The notes: generated from the letters alone by a model not told the origin. A stretch of 64,000 nucleotides of DNA from Flavobacterium salmonis (GCF_903819435.1 NZ_CAIJDP010000068.1:310001-374000); one strand, 5' to 3'; shown: positions 44,279-52,887, numbered from the stretch's first letter. Made by a program: numbers and translations.

Positions 44279-45058
44279 TTATCTTTTGAGTTTAAATAAC
44301 TCATTATTTGATTTTTCTTTCTCTTCATTAAATTCATACATCATCGCATGAATTTGTATATTAGTCAAAGGGTCTTGATATTTTGAGATTTCTTTTTCTT
44401 TCCATCTTTTGTGTTTTACACGGCCGTGTACAATTCGTACCATCGAATTCCGTAAAAAATTACTTGTAATGTAATTGTCCAACTGATCAATTTCACTTTC
44501 CAAATCAGCGTCAACCATTTTGGTATGCGTTATCATATTGGGTCTGACCCGAAAAACGAATCGCCATGGCTCATCAAACACATAATGAATTCTGTAGCAT
44601 TTCCAATTTGGCCACCAGCGTTGAACTTTATGAAAATGTGCTTTTTCCTTTTCTGTCAAGTCTAACTTTGGACTCGCCCATTCATATTCAAAAAACTCTT
44701 TCAAAAATTGTGATCTATCATTACAGACGTACTTTCTGCTCTTTTTTTTCTTTTTCTTAAAAGATTTTTCAGAAGAGTATTGTACTGTATTTATTTTTTC
44801 GAGCAAATTGTTATAAAATAACGCATCGTTTGATCTAGCTACATCTTCTCTCAAAATAAAGTAACGCTGCCATCCTTTTTGATAAGGTGTTTCTAAAGGT
44901 ATTAATGGTAAATTATTACGCTTTTTCCAAAGTTCTTTTTCCAGTTTCGACAACTGAATTAATTGCTTTTCAAAATCTTTTTTGACTAATTGTTTTTTCT
45001 TTCTTTTGGATTTTAAACGACTACCGTTTATGTAATCATCTAAAAAATAATTCTCCAT
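44279..45058 (-). CDS. Basic protein of unknown function, first gene of the RtcB-PrfH operon
   Basis: I do not recognise a known domain in these 259 residues. What is visible: two lysine/arginine clusters (KSKRKKKQLVKK at 16-27 and KKKKKKSRK near 101-109), many Trp/aromatic residues in a central block (QKGWQRYF, EYEWASPKLDLTEKE, RWWPNWKCYR, EPWRFVFRVRP) and a charged C-terminus. No signal peptide, membrane helix or obvious catalytic motif. High charge and Trp content suggest an RNA- or ribosome-binding protein. It lies 5 bp ahead of rtcB and is the first cistron, so it is made with the repair ligase and PrfH. I have the impression that similar proteins accompany RtcB in other Bacteroidota, but cannot check it. 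It may be a targeting subunit, a damage sensor, or a regulator. Confidence 0.85.
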   Translation of the reverse strand: MENYFLDDYINGSRLKSKRKKKQLVKKDFEKQLIQLSKLEKELWKKRNNLPLIPLETPYQKGWQRYFILREDVARSNDALFYNNLLEKINTVQYSSEKSFKKKKKKSRKYVCNDRSQFLKEFFEYEWASPKLDLTEKEKAHFHKVQRWWPNWKCYRIHYVFDEPWRFVFRVRPNMITHTKMVDADLESEIDQLDNYITSNFLRNSMVRIVHGRVKHKRWKEKEISKYQDPLTNIQIHAMMYEFNEEKEKSNNELFKLKR

Positions 45059-45119
45059 TTAAAAAAAATTAAATTATTTTCTTTTGTACCAGATATTAAA
45101 AAATAAAGGCAACAGCATT

Positions 45120-45138
45120 TTTATCTGAAACAGATAAA
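45120..45138. promoter_or_regulatory. Perfect palindrome upstream of the RtcB-PrfH operon
   Basis: TTTATCTG-AAA-CAGATAAA is a 19-base perfect palindrome ending 62 bp before the operon start. It lacks a T-run and so looks like a protein-binding operator or a leader hairpin rather than a terminator. No regulator gene lies beside it. Confidence 0.45.
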
Positions 45139-45180
45139 TTCAGTTCGGATATTCGGGAATTTCTGAAGTGTCTAGAATAA

Positions 45181-45213
45181 AAAAAGCCCGAAAGTTATTT
45201 TCCTTCGGGCTTG
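45181..45213 (-). terminator. Terminator of a candidate small RNA, or attenuator of the RtcB operon
   Basis: AAGCCCGAAAG and CTTTCGGGCTT-type arms (CCTTCGGGCTT on the plus strand) form an 11-bp stem with one mismatch. The minus strand continues in seven T. It is too far from any gene end to be an ordinary terminator: the MHS transporter gene upstream on this strand has its own terminator at 45509-45541. Confidence 0.7.
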
Positions 45214-45356
45214 TTCATATCTCTAAATTGATTTGCTATGATTGAGAAAAGCCACGAAGACACATGCCAACAGAATCTGATCCTGATGCGATGTTTTGAG
45301 AGGTAAGGTTTAATACAAACATTGTCTTCGTTTATTAATAGTTAATTACTTATTTT
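45184..45356 (-). ncRNA. Candidate small RNA or attenuated leader
   Basis: On the minus strand a possible promoter (TTTG at 45392-45395, 21-base spacer, AAAATTTG at 45363-45370) is followed by about 170 bases with no long ORF. They include an 8-bp long-range stem (CGAAGACA with TGTCTTCG) and end in the terminator at 45181-45213. Transcripts reading past the terminator would enter the RtcB-PrfH operon 125 bp later. It may be a free small RNA or a regulatory leader. The RNA class is not recognised. Confidence 0.35.
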
Positions 45357-45508
45357 CTGATGCAAATTTTGTGAATTATTTTTTTAATAAACAAATTAAA
45401 TCATAAAATTTTCTTAAAAATATTTTTAAAGCACTAAAATACAAACACTTAACACGTAAATAAAATTTCATAAAACATAAATTAATCAACTATTTTAAGA
45501 TTTTTACA

Positions 45509-45541
45509 AAAAAAAAGAGGTAACGAATGACTCGTTACCTC
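45509..45541 (-). terminator. Terminator of the MHS transporter gene
   Basis: GAGGTAACGA and TCGTTACCTC arms (45517-45541) with a short loop; the minus strand continues in a run of nine T. It follows the transporter stop at 45566. Confidence 0.85.
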
Positions 45542-45565
45542 CCTATAAATTAGATTTTAGGAATA

Positions 45566-46843
45566 TTAAAACTGGTGTACTTTTTTAGAAATTACTAAAA
45601 AGGAAACTAAAGAAATAATAGCTGCAATTGTCAGGTAAAAACCAACATAATTCAAACCATACGTACTTGCCAGCCAAATTGCAATCATGGGTGCAAATGC
45701 TGCTCCCAAAATTCCAGCCAGATTAAACGTTAACGAAGCTCCTGAATAACGAACAGTGGTAGGAAATAACTCCGATAAAAATGTTCCCAGAGGTCCGTAA
45801 GTAAATCCCATCAAAGACATTCCGATACAAACAAAAGCGGTTACCAAAAACGGGCTTCCGGAATTAAGAAATAATGAAAAGAAAAATCCAAAGGCAGCAA
45901 TTGCAATTGTAGTGTAAATTAATATTTTTCGACGGCCAATTTTATCCGCAACCAAAGCTGAAATCGGGATAAAAAGAGCGAAAAACAATACCGAAAACAA
46001 TTGAATCAACAAGGCATCTCTTTTTACATAACCTAAATCTGAGGTAACCCAGCTCAGGGTAAACACTGTCATTAAATAAAATACCAAGAAGGTTGTCACA
46101 GCTCCTAATGTTCCAAAAATCAATTGGTTTTTATACGATTTTACCAAAGTTAAAAACGGAACTTTTACTTCTTCATGTGCATTTTTAGAATTTTCAAAGG
46201 ATGGCGTTTCAGAGATTTTAGTTCGGATATAAAAACCAACTATAACCAAAAGTGAACTGGCTATAAAAGGAATCCGCCAGCCATAATTCATAAAATCTTC
46301 ATTGCTCATTGAATCCGTCAGTATTAAAAATGTTCCTCCTGAAAGCAGTAATCCAATTGGCGCTCCCAGTTGCGGAAACATTCCGTACCAGGCACGTTTA
46401 TGCGGTGGTGCATTTTCAATGGCCAATAAAACGGCTCCTCCCCATTCTCCTCCTAAACCAACACCTTGCCCGAATCGGCAGAGCATCAATAATAACGGAG
46501 CGGCAACACCAATACTGGCATAACCAGGCAAAAATCCTATGGTAACTGTCGAGATTCCCATAGTCAATAAGGCAGCAACTAAGGTAAATTTTCGGCCGAT
46601 TTTATCTCCATAATGTCCAAAAAAAGCAGAACCCAGCGGACGTGATAAAAAGGCAATTGAAAAAGTGGCTAATGATTCTAAAGTTGCCATGGTAGCATCT
46701 GAACCGGGAAAAAATAATTGAGGAAAAACCAATACGGCTGCATTGGCATAAATATAAAAATCAAAAAATTCAATTGTGGTGCCAATAAGGCTTCCAAACA
46801 GAACATGCTTTAAGGAGTTCTTTTGATTGGGATTACTTTTCAT
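45566..46843 (-). CDS. MFS transporter of the metabolite:H+ symporter (MHS) family
   Basis: An inner-membrane protein of about 425 residues with 12 helices. The MHS signatures are clear: GTTIEFFDFYIYA near the N-terminus, GHYGDKIGRKFTL after helix 2, and LCRFGQGVGLGGEWGGA. Relatives include ProP, KgtP and ShiA, which import osmolytes, ketoglutarate or shikimate with protons. I start at the ATG at 46843 (MKSNPNQ); an in-frame ATG at 46873 would add ten residues without family similarity. It is monocistronic with its own terminator. The substrate cannot be predicted. Confidence 0.92.
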   Translation of the reverse strand: MKSNPNQKNSLKHVLFGSLIGTTIEFFDFYIYANAAVLVFPQLFFPGSDATMATLESLATFSIAFLSRPLGSAFFGHYGDKIGRKFTLVAALLTMGISTVTIGFLPGYASIGVAAPLLLMLCRFGQGVGLGGEWGGAVLLAIENAPPHKRAWYGMFPQLGAPIGLLLSGGTFLILTDSMSNEDFMNYGWRIPFIASSLLVIVGFYIRTKISETPSFENSKNAHEEVKVPFLTLVKSYKNQLIFGTLGAVTTFLVFYLMTVFTLSWVTSDLGYVKRDALLIQLFSVLFFALFIPISALVADKIGRRKILIYTTIAIAAFGFFFSLFLNSGSPFLVTAFVCIGMSLMGFTYGPLGTFLSELFPTTVRYSGASLTFNLAGILGAAFAPMIAIWLASTYGLNYVGFYLTIAAIISLVSFLVISKKVHQF

Positions 46844-47105
46844 ATTACTGTGATATAACTTTTTTACTTGCAAAAATAGAGTTTCATTGTAAATAATTCA
46901 GTTTTAGAAAAATTAGTTTCACAACACTCGCGTTTTTTAACAAATTTTATAAATTTTCAATGTTACACAACTTCTCAAAAACTAAAAGCTTGATTACAAA
47001 GTTTTTAAACCAAAAAACAAAAATCAAATCATAAGCAATCGTTAAAACCATTTTTAACTGCATATTTTCATTAAATTTACAGCTGTCAAAAATAAATTCA
47101 AAATT

Positions 47106-48695
47106 ATGCCAACCGACTGTATCAGCTATCAAAACTCAGGGTATTTCTCTAAATTGATGCAAGACTATTTAGATCAGAAACCAGAATTAAAACCGCTGTA
47201 CAATCACTTTCCAACACTAGAAAATTTCGAAAAACAAATCGTTGAAAAGCAATCAAATTTTGATAATGCAAACCGAATTCCGTTAGTAAATACGTTAAAA
47301 AAACAATATCAAAATATCGAAATCTCAGATTCGACTAAACAAAATATTGAGCTTTTAGCGCTCGAAAATACATTTACAATTACCACAGGACATCAGCTAA
47401 ATTTATTCAGCGGTCCATTATATTTTCTTTATAAAATTATTTCAACTATTAATCTTACCAAAGAATTAAAGTCGAAATACCCATCGAATAATTTTATTCC
47501 GATTTACTGGATGGCAACTGAAGATCATGACTTTGAAGAGATCAATTATTTCAATTTCAAAGGAAAAAAATTTCGTTGGAACAAAGAAAGCACAGGGCCT
47601 GTTGGGAGACTTTCAACTGAAGGTTTAGCCGAATTTTTGGAAATTTATGCTTTGGAATTAGGATCAAGCACGAATGCCAATACTCTGAAAAAACTGTTTG
47701 AAGATGCTTATCTGAAACATGATAATCTTGCTGATGCAACACGTTTTTTAGCCAATAATTTATTTGCTAATTATGGCTTAATTATTTTAGACGCTGATGA
47801 TGCAGATTTAAAACGTGCTTTTATCCCTTTTGTAAAAGAAGAATTAGAAAAGCAGACTTCTTTCAAAACGGTTCAAAAAACCATTGAACAGCTTCAGGAT
47901 TACAGTGTTCAGGTAAATCCGCGCGAGATAAATTTGTTTTATATTGAAGATAATCTGCGCGAAAGAATCATTTTTGAAAAAGACAAATATTATGTTAACA
48001 ATACTAGGATTTCATTTTTAAAAGAAGAAATACTAAAACTACTGGAAAGCAATCCTGAAAAATTCAGCCCAAACGTAATCATGCGCCCACTTTATCAGGA
48101 GATTATTTTACCAAATCTGTGTTATATTGGCGGAGGCGGAGAAATTGCTTACTGGCTTGAATTAAAGTCATTTTTTGATGCAGTAAATATTTCTTTCCCA
48201 ATGCTTTTAGTTCGAAACTCAGTTCTTTTAGCAACTGAAAAACAAGCTAAAAAAGCCGATAATTTAAATTTAAGCTGGGCAGATCTGTTTACTAAACCTG
48301 CTGATTTAGTGAATACAATCACACATAAATTATCTGCTTTTCCAATTGATTTATCTGTTCAAAAAGAAACATTAGAACAACAATTTAAATATCTTTACGA
48401 GTTAGCGGATCAAACGGATAAATCATTTTCCGGTGCCGTAAAAGCACAGGAAGCCAAACAGAAAAAAGGGCTGGAAAATCTGGAAAAACGTTTACTGAAA
48501 GCTCAAAAAAGAAAATTAGATGATGAATTACAGCGCGTAACCGATTTACAATTTGAGTTATTCCCAAATAAGAGTTTACAAGAACGTCAGGCAAATTTTT
48601 CTGAATTTTATTTAGAGAAAGGAGAACAACTGATTCCGCTTTTGATTCAGAAATTAAAGCCATTAGAACACAATTTCGATATTATAACAATATAA
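47106..48695 (+). CDS. bshC: BshC, putative cysteine-adding enzyme of bacillithiol synthesis
   Basis: It joins cysteine to glucosaminyl-malate to give bacillithiol, the low-molecular-weight thiol of Firmicutes and Bacteroidota. The 529-residue cytoplasmic protein shows the family strings TGHQLNLFSGPLYFLYKI, IYWMATEDHDFEEI, LPNLCYIGGGGEIAYWLELK in parts (YIGGGGEIAYW), and a long C-terminal coiled coil (about 420-500, KQKKGLENLEKRLLKAQKRK in part). The full length is normal. It stands alone, divergent from the transporter gene; bshA and bshB are not in the window. Confidence 0.94.
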   Translation: MPTDCISYQNSGYFSKLMQDYLDQKPELKPLYNHFPTLENFEKQIVEKQSNFDNANRIPLVNTLKKQYQNIEISDSTKQNIELLALENTFTITTGHQLNLFSGPLYFLYKIISTINLTKELKSKYPSNNFIPIYWMATEDHDFEEINYFNFKGKKFRWNKESTGPVGRLSTEGLAEFLEIYALELGSSTNANTLKKLFEDAYLKHDNLADATRFLANNLFANYGLIILDADDADLKRAFIPFVKEELEKQTSFKTVQKTIEQLQDYSVQVNPREINLFYIEDNLRERIIFEKDKYYVNNTRISFLKEEILKLLESNPEKFSPNVIMRPLYQEIILPNLCYIGGGGEIAYWLELKSFFDAVNISFPMLLVRNSVLLATEKQAKKADNLNLSWADLFTKPADLVNTITHKLSAFPIDLSVQKETLEQQFKYLYELADQTDKSFSGAVKAQEAKQKKGLENLEKRLLKAQKRKLDDELQRVTDLQFELFPNKSLQERQANFSEFYLEKGEQLIPLLIQKLKPLEHNFDIITI

Positions 48696-48865
48696 ACAGA
48701 GCATATATTACTGAATTACTCATCAAAAAAAAAGATTAATTTGGAGCAAAAATAATATTGTAATAATCTTGAGAAACAAATAACCACCTCTCTTCTCAAA
48801 ATTATTATTCCCTAAACCAAATAGCGATTTTTAAAATAATTAATTAACCCATTTGCCCAAAACCA

Positions 48866-50137
48866 ATGGTAAAAGAACGCTTAATTTCGCTAGATGTCTT
48901 TCGTGGACTAACTATTTTATTAATGACAATTGTCAACAATCCCGGAGACTGGGGCAATGTTTATCCTCCTCTGTTACATGCCGACTGGCACGGATGCACG
49001 CCAACCGATTTGGTATTCCCTTTTTTTGTTTTTATTATGGGAGTTGCTGTTCCACTTGCAATGCCTGACAAATTTTATGACAATACTACTTTCAGTAAAA
49101 TCCTGATTCGTTCGTTGCGAATGTTGTGTCTGGGGATTTTCTTCAACTTTTTTGGTAAAATTCAATTATTTGGGCTTGATGGAATTCCACTTCTTATTGG
49201 TCGTTTAGCCATAACTATCGCTGTTGGTTATGCCTTAATGGGAAGTTTTAGTTCTAAAGTAAAAAACATTTTAGCTTTTTCAATTCTGCTTATTTATCTG
49301 GTTCTGGCTTACAGTGGTATTGAAGCATATCATGACGTAAGACTTCCGGGAGTTTTACAACGAATTGCCATTGTATATTTCGTAGTCTCCCTTTTATATC
49401 TAAAAACGACTTTAAAAACACAAATTATAACCGGAGCAGTTTTATTATTAGGATATTGGGGTATAATGACACTAATTCCTGTTCCCGGAATTGGAGAAGC
49501 AAATCTTGAAAAAGGAACCAATCTGGCATCATGGCTGGATCGTATTTTGCTAAAAGGTCATATGTACAGCGGTACTGTCACATGGGATCCGGAAGGAATT
49601 TTAAGCACAATTCCATCAATAGTAAATGGAATTATAGGATTATTCATTGGACAATTTTTACAAAGTGATAGTTTTAAAATTAAAAAAGCACTAAAAATGG
49701 GCAGGATCGGCGCCGGACTGATCATTTTAGGATTACTTTGGGATTTGATTTTTCCAATCAACAAATCGCTTTGGACAAGCAGTTATGTTTTATTTACAAC
49801 AGGATTGGCAACCGTATTTTTTACCATATTATATTACCTGATTGATATTGCAGATTACAAAAAAGGATTTAAACCATTCTTAATCTGGGGAGTGAATCCA
49901 ATGATTGTTTTCTTCTGTTCACAGATTATTCCTCAGGCTTTGGTCATGATTCAATTCCAAAATTCCAAAAAACCCGAAGAGCAGACCAACCTTTTAGATT
50001 TTTTATATCGCTTCTGGATTGCGCCGTTTTTCAGTAATCCAATGACAGCTTCATTAGCAGGAGCATTGGTTTATGTTGGAATCTGGACCTTTATTCTATG
50101 GATTTTCTACAGAAACAAATTGATTTTCAAAGTCTAA
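48866..50137 (+). CDS. NagX/HGSNAT-like membrane acyltransferase (DUF5009)
   Basis: A multi-pass inner-membrane protein of 423 residues with about 10-11 helices. The conserved N-terminal SLDVFRGLTILLMTIVNNPG and the catalytic-His region HADWHGCTPTDLVFPFFVF, in parts WHGCTPTD, are those of heparan-alpha-glucosaminide N-acetyltransferase relatives and NagX of Bacteroidota. Such proteins are thought to acetylate or transport amino sugars across the membrane. It is monocistronic: a terminator follows and a 170-bp gap separates it from bshC. Confidence 0.9.
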   Translation: MVKERLISLDVFRGLTILLMTIVNNPGDWGNVYPPLLHADWHGCTPTDLVFPFFVFIMGVAVPLAMPDKFYDNTTFSKILIRSLRMLCLGIFFNFFGKIQLFGLDGIPLLIGRLAITIAVGYALMGSFSSKVKNILAFSILLIYLVLAYSGIEAYHDVRLPGVLQRIAIVYFVVSLLYLKTTLKTQIITGAVLLLGYWGIMTLIPVPGIGEANLEKGTNLASWLDRILLKGHMYSGTVTWDPEGILSTIPSIVNGIIGLFIGQFLQSDSFKIKKALKMGRIGAGLIILGLLWDLIFPINKSLWTSSYVLFTTGLATVFFTILYYLIDIADYKKGFKPFLIWGVNPMIVFFCSQIIPQALVMIQFQNSKKPEEQTNLLDFLYRFWIAPFFSNPMTASLAGALVYVGIWTFILWIFYRNKLIFKV

Positions 50138-50160
50138 TTTTTCAAAACGCAATATATAGG

Positions 50161-50185
50161 GACGCACAGCTGAGCGTCTTTTTTT
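50161..50185 (+). terminator. Terminator of the NagX-like gene
   Basis: GACGC and GCGTC arms around the self-complementary CAGCTG, followed by seven T, 24 bp after the stop codon. Confidence 0.75.
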
Positions 50186-50280
50186 GATTCGTAATTCACA
50201 ATTCTCGATTTTCTTAATCAAAACCTCATTCTACTGTGCTTTAATTATGAATTTATTAAAATCAATTCGTAAAAAAGTTC

Positions 50281-50288
50281 TATTTTTG
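50281..50288 (+). promoter_or_regulatory. Possible -7 box of ndk
   Basis: TATTTTTG matches TAnnTTTG and ends 24 bp before the ndk ATG, a usual leader length. A -33 TTG is not evident. Confidence 0.45.
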
Positions 50289-50312
50289 CACCAAATTTAA
50301 AAAACACAAAAA

Positions 50313-50732
50313 ATGGCTACAAATAGAACTTTTACAATGATTAAGCCGGATGCTGTTGCAAACGGACACATCGGGAATATCCTTGCAATGATTACTAACG
50401 GAGGTTTCAAAATCGTTTCATTAAAATTAACGCAATTAACTGTAGCAGATGCAAAAGCATTTTACGCAGTTCACGCCGAAAGACCTTTCTATGGAGAATT
50501 GGTAGAATTCATGTCACGCGGACCAATCGTTGCTGCAATTTTAGAAAAAGACAACGCTGTAGAAGATTTCAGAACTTTAATCGGAGCTACAAACCCTGCC
50601 GAAGCTGCTGAGGGAACTATCCGTAAAGCATACGCAACTTCTATTGGAGAAAATGCAGTTCACGGATCGGACAGCGATGAAAATGCTGCTATCGAAGGCG
50701 CATTCCACTTTGCAGGAAGAGAACAATTTTAG
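50313..50732 (+). CDS. ndk: Nucleoside diphosphate kinase
   Basis: It transfers the gamma phosphate of ATP to nucleoside diphosphates through phospho-His117 in NAVHGSDS. The 139-residue protein carries [14 protein letters not shown] at the N-terminus, and [17 protein letters not shown] with the Kpn-loop region. Full family length, no odd features. Monocistronic, with its own promoter box and terminator. Codon use looks more biased than in its neighbours, as expected for a well-expressed gene. Confidence 0.97.
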   Translation: MATNRTFTMIKPDAVANGHIGNILAMITNGGFKIVSLKLTQLTVADAKAFYAVHAERPFYGELVEFMSRGPIVAAILEKDNAVEDFRTLIGATNPAEAAEGTIRKAYATSIGENAVHGSDSDENAAIEGAFHFAGREQF

Positions 50733-50771
50733 TATTCAGTGTTCAGCTTTAAGTTGGCAGTACTTACTGAT

Positions 50772-50811
50772 AAAAAAATCCCGATTCTAAAATGGAATCG
50801 GGATTTTTTTA
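50772..50811. terminator. Bidirectional terminator between ndk and DUF721
   Basis: AAAAAAATCCCGATTC and GAATCGGGATTTTTTT form a 16-bp perfect stem with a seven-base loop between convergent genes. Confidence 0.9.
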
Positions 50812-50851
50812 TGGATACTGAAACTCAACACTAAGATCTGACCACTGATTA

Positions 50852-51148
50852 CTATCTCAAAACCACATCCTTCACAACCTCACGCCCTAATTCTTCATTA
50901 ATCATTTTCACTATTTTAGATTTCCCATGACTTAATTCTTCACGCAAAACAGCTGATCCAAGTTCTACGTAAAGCGTACTTCCTTTCAAAACAACATTTT
51001 TTGTGTACGCTTTTACACCATTCCCCATCAAATTTACCCATGCCTCCTTTACATCAATCTGATCCATTCCAGGCTGCAATTTATTAACCTGGATAATCTG
51101 TTGCAAAACAGCTCCAATTGTACTTTCGTTATTTAGTCTTTTTGCCAT
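50852..51148 (-). CDS. DUF721 (DciA-like) protein
   Basis: A 98-residue protein of the DUF721 family, which includes the helicase-loading factor DciA. The pattern is clear: IGAVLQQIIQVNKLQPGMDQ, the EAWVNLMGNGVKAYTKNV segment, then LYVELGSAVLREELSHGKSKIVKMINEELG. It has no signal peptide and probably binds nucleic acid. Its 5' end overlaps the 3' end of the upstream lipoprotein gene by 20 bases in another frame, so the two are coupled. In many Bacteroidota this gene sits by recF; that neighbour is absent here. Confidence 0.85.
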   Translation of the reverse strand: MAKRLNNESTIGAVLQQIIQVNKLQPGMDQIDVKEAWVNLMGNGVKAYTKNVVLKGSTLYVELGSAVLREELSHGKSKIVKMINEELGREVVKDVVLR

Positions 51149-51569
51149 CGTTTAATAAATTTACTGGTCCTGATTTTTTATAATGGTATTCTTTATTTTG
51201 GTCGTTTTTTACCACAAAAGCTTCATCCGAAATCGAAATCAATTCCTCACTCCATTTAGCATAATTCGTTTTATAGTCCAAAAACGTCCCTTTATCTGTA
51301 AACCGAACCGACACATTTTCAAAAGTATCTGTAGTCAAAAAAGTTCCGTCAAGCTGCGCCATTACTTTTGTCCGGGTACCTTTAGTACCTTTAATCTGAA
51401 AATAATCAAAATTCTCATTCATTCCGTAAACCTTCTCCTCTCCTTTATCAAAAACCACCTTTTCAATTTCCCAGTAGCCATTCAGTTTTGCAATATCTGC
51501 CGGTTTAATTTCCTGTTTGCAGCTTACAAACAAAAGCGATAAAACCAAAATCATAAAAGTGTTTTTCAT
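51129..51569 (-). CDS. Small lipocalin-like lipoprotein
   Basis: A 146-residue protein with a lipoprotein signal peptide (LLFVSC, Cys17). The mature part is rich in beta strands; it starts LNGYWEIEKVVFDKGEEKVYG and ends FVVKNDQNKEYHYKK, the layout of lipocalin-like domains in Bacteroidota. No catalytic motif. It is first in a two-gene unit with DUF721, overlapping it by 20 bases. Function unknown. Confidence 0.82.
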   Translation of the reverse strand: MKNTFMILVLSLLFVSCKQEIKPADIAKLNGYWEIEKVVFDKGEEKVYGMNENFDYFQIKGTKGTRTKVMAQLDGTFLTTDTFENVSVRFTDKGTFLDYKTNYAKWSEELISISDEAFVVKNDQNKEYHYKKSGPVNLLNDGKKTK

Positions 51570-51585
51570 ATTGTATTATTTATAA

Positions 51586-51661
51586 GAAGCTATTTCCCGC
51601 TGTCCGCTCTATCTTTTATGGCAAACCCTGCCATAAAAGGATGCCGCTTCCATCAGGGCTA
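51586..51661. repeat. Palindromic spacer repeat, family A, copy 3 (reverse orientation)
   Basis: On the minus strand it reads TAGCCCTGATGGAAGCGGCA, a central CCTTTTATGGC/GCCATAAAAGATA hairpin and AGCGGGAAATAGCTTC. The central stem differs from copy 1 (GTGCC versus ATGGC), but both halves changed together, so pairing is kept. Confidence 0.8.
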
Positions 51662-51796
51662 AACATTCCGTTTTCAAAAGATTTTTAGAGAACTACAAAG
51701 TTAAACTTTATAAAGTTGAAAAGAGATGAAAATTTGCTAAACACATTAAACTATTTTACATATTTTTGGTCATACCACAAACCAAAAAGATAAACC

Positions 51797-52861
51797 ATGA
51801 CTAAAACAATTTGTAAAATCCTGATTTTATTATTCTTCGTCAACTGTAGTAAAGAAGACAACACTACTGACACACCCACCACTCAAAGCATGTATTTTCC
51901 GCCTCTGTCCGGAAATGCTTGGGAAACCCAATCTATTTCTGACCTAAAATGGAATCAGAATGCTGTTCAGCCACTATTAGATTATTTAGAACTCAAAAAC
52001 TCTAAATCATTTATCATATTGGTAAATGGCCGAATCGTTTTAGAAAACTACTTCAACGACCATTCAGCAACCAAAAACTGGTATTGGGCAAGTGCAGGAA
52101 AAACGTTAACCTCCACCGTTACAGGAATCGCTCAACAGGAAGGCATACTCAACATTAATAATAAAGTGTCTGAATATCTTGGTACGGGCTGGACAAGCGA
52201 AACACTTGCTAAAGAAAATCTAATTACGTGCAAACATCTGTTAACGATGACATCAGGCCTTGATGACAGCACAGATGATGTTGAACCTGCCGATTTAATC
52301 TACAAAGCCGATGCAGGAACACGCTGGGCATATCATAATGTTTACGTAAAGTTACAAGACGTTGCTGCTGCTGCAAGTAAACAGAACTGGTCAACCTATT
52401 TCAACGCTAAATTGAGAGACAAAATTGGTATGGATGGGACATGGGTCAAAATAGACGTAAATAGTGTTTACACAAGCACCACAAGAAGCATGGCACGTTT
52501 TGGTTTATTGATGCTGAACAAAGGAAAATGGGAGAACAACACTATTTTGAATGAAGCTTATTTCAATGAAGCTACTACTACATCTCAAAACATTAATTTA
52601 GCATATGGTTACCTATGGTGGCTAAACGGAAAAGCGAATTATCACCTTCCTCAATCGCCGCTTACTTTTCAGGGAAGTATAATTCCAACTGCACCAAGCG
52701 ATATGTTTATGGCTCTGGGAAAAAATGATCAAAAAATCTATGTTATTCCAAGCAAAAAAATGGTAGTCATCAGAATGGGAGATGCTGCAGATGACGAAAA
52801 TCTTGCTTTATCTGATTTTGATAAAGTTTTATGGGAGAAAATTAATGCTTTGTATCAGTAG
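51797..52861 (+). CDS. Serine beta-lactamase-like hydrolase, lipoprotein
   Basis: A class C beta-lactamase/D-alanyl-D-alanine carboxypeptidase-fold protein of 354 residues. The lipoprotein signal ends at FVNC, followed by SKEDN. The SxxK motif is SAGK in WYWASAGKTLTSTV; the second motif is YHN in WAYHNVYVK. The third KTG-like strand is not obvious and may be replaced by FMALGKNDQ. Members of this group are usually esterases or peptidases rather than antibiotic-degrading enzymes. Monocistronic. Confidence 0.87.
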   Translation: MTKTICKILILLFFVNCSKEDNTTDTPTTQSMYFPPLSGNAWETQSISDLKWNQNAVQPLLDYLELKNSKSFIILVNGRIVLENYFNDHSATKNWYWASAGKTLTSTVTGIAQQEGILNINNKVSEYLGTGWTSETLAKENLITCKHLLTMTSGLDDSTDDVEPADLIYKADAGTRWAYHNVYVKLQDVAAAASKQNWSTYFNAKLRDKIGMDGTWVKIDVNSVYTSTTRSMARFGLLMLNKGKWENNTILNEAYFNEATTTSQNINLAYGYLWWLNGKANYHLPQSPLTFQGSIIPTAPSDMFMALGKNDQKIYVIPSKKMVVIRMGDAADDENLALSDFDKVLWEKINALYQ

Positions 52862-52887
52862 AAATCAAAAAAACGATATAAAAATTC

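Noticed and set aside
45238..45306. A 22-codon plus-strand ORF (MIEKSHEDTCQQ...) inside the candidate small-RNA region
   Set aside because: Too short, no promoter or start context, and it is antisense to the predicted transcript. Probably chance.
51797..52861. Antibiotic-resistance beta-lactamase
   Set aside because: The SxxK and YxN motifs only show the fold. The KTG box is not clear and the lipoprotein resembles esterase/peptidase members.
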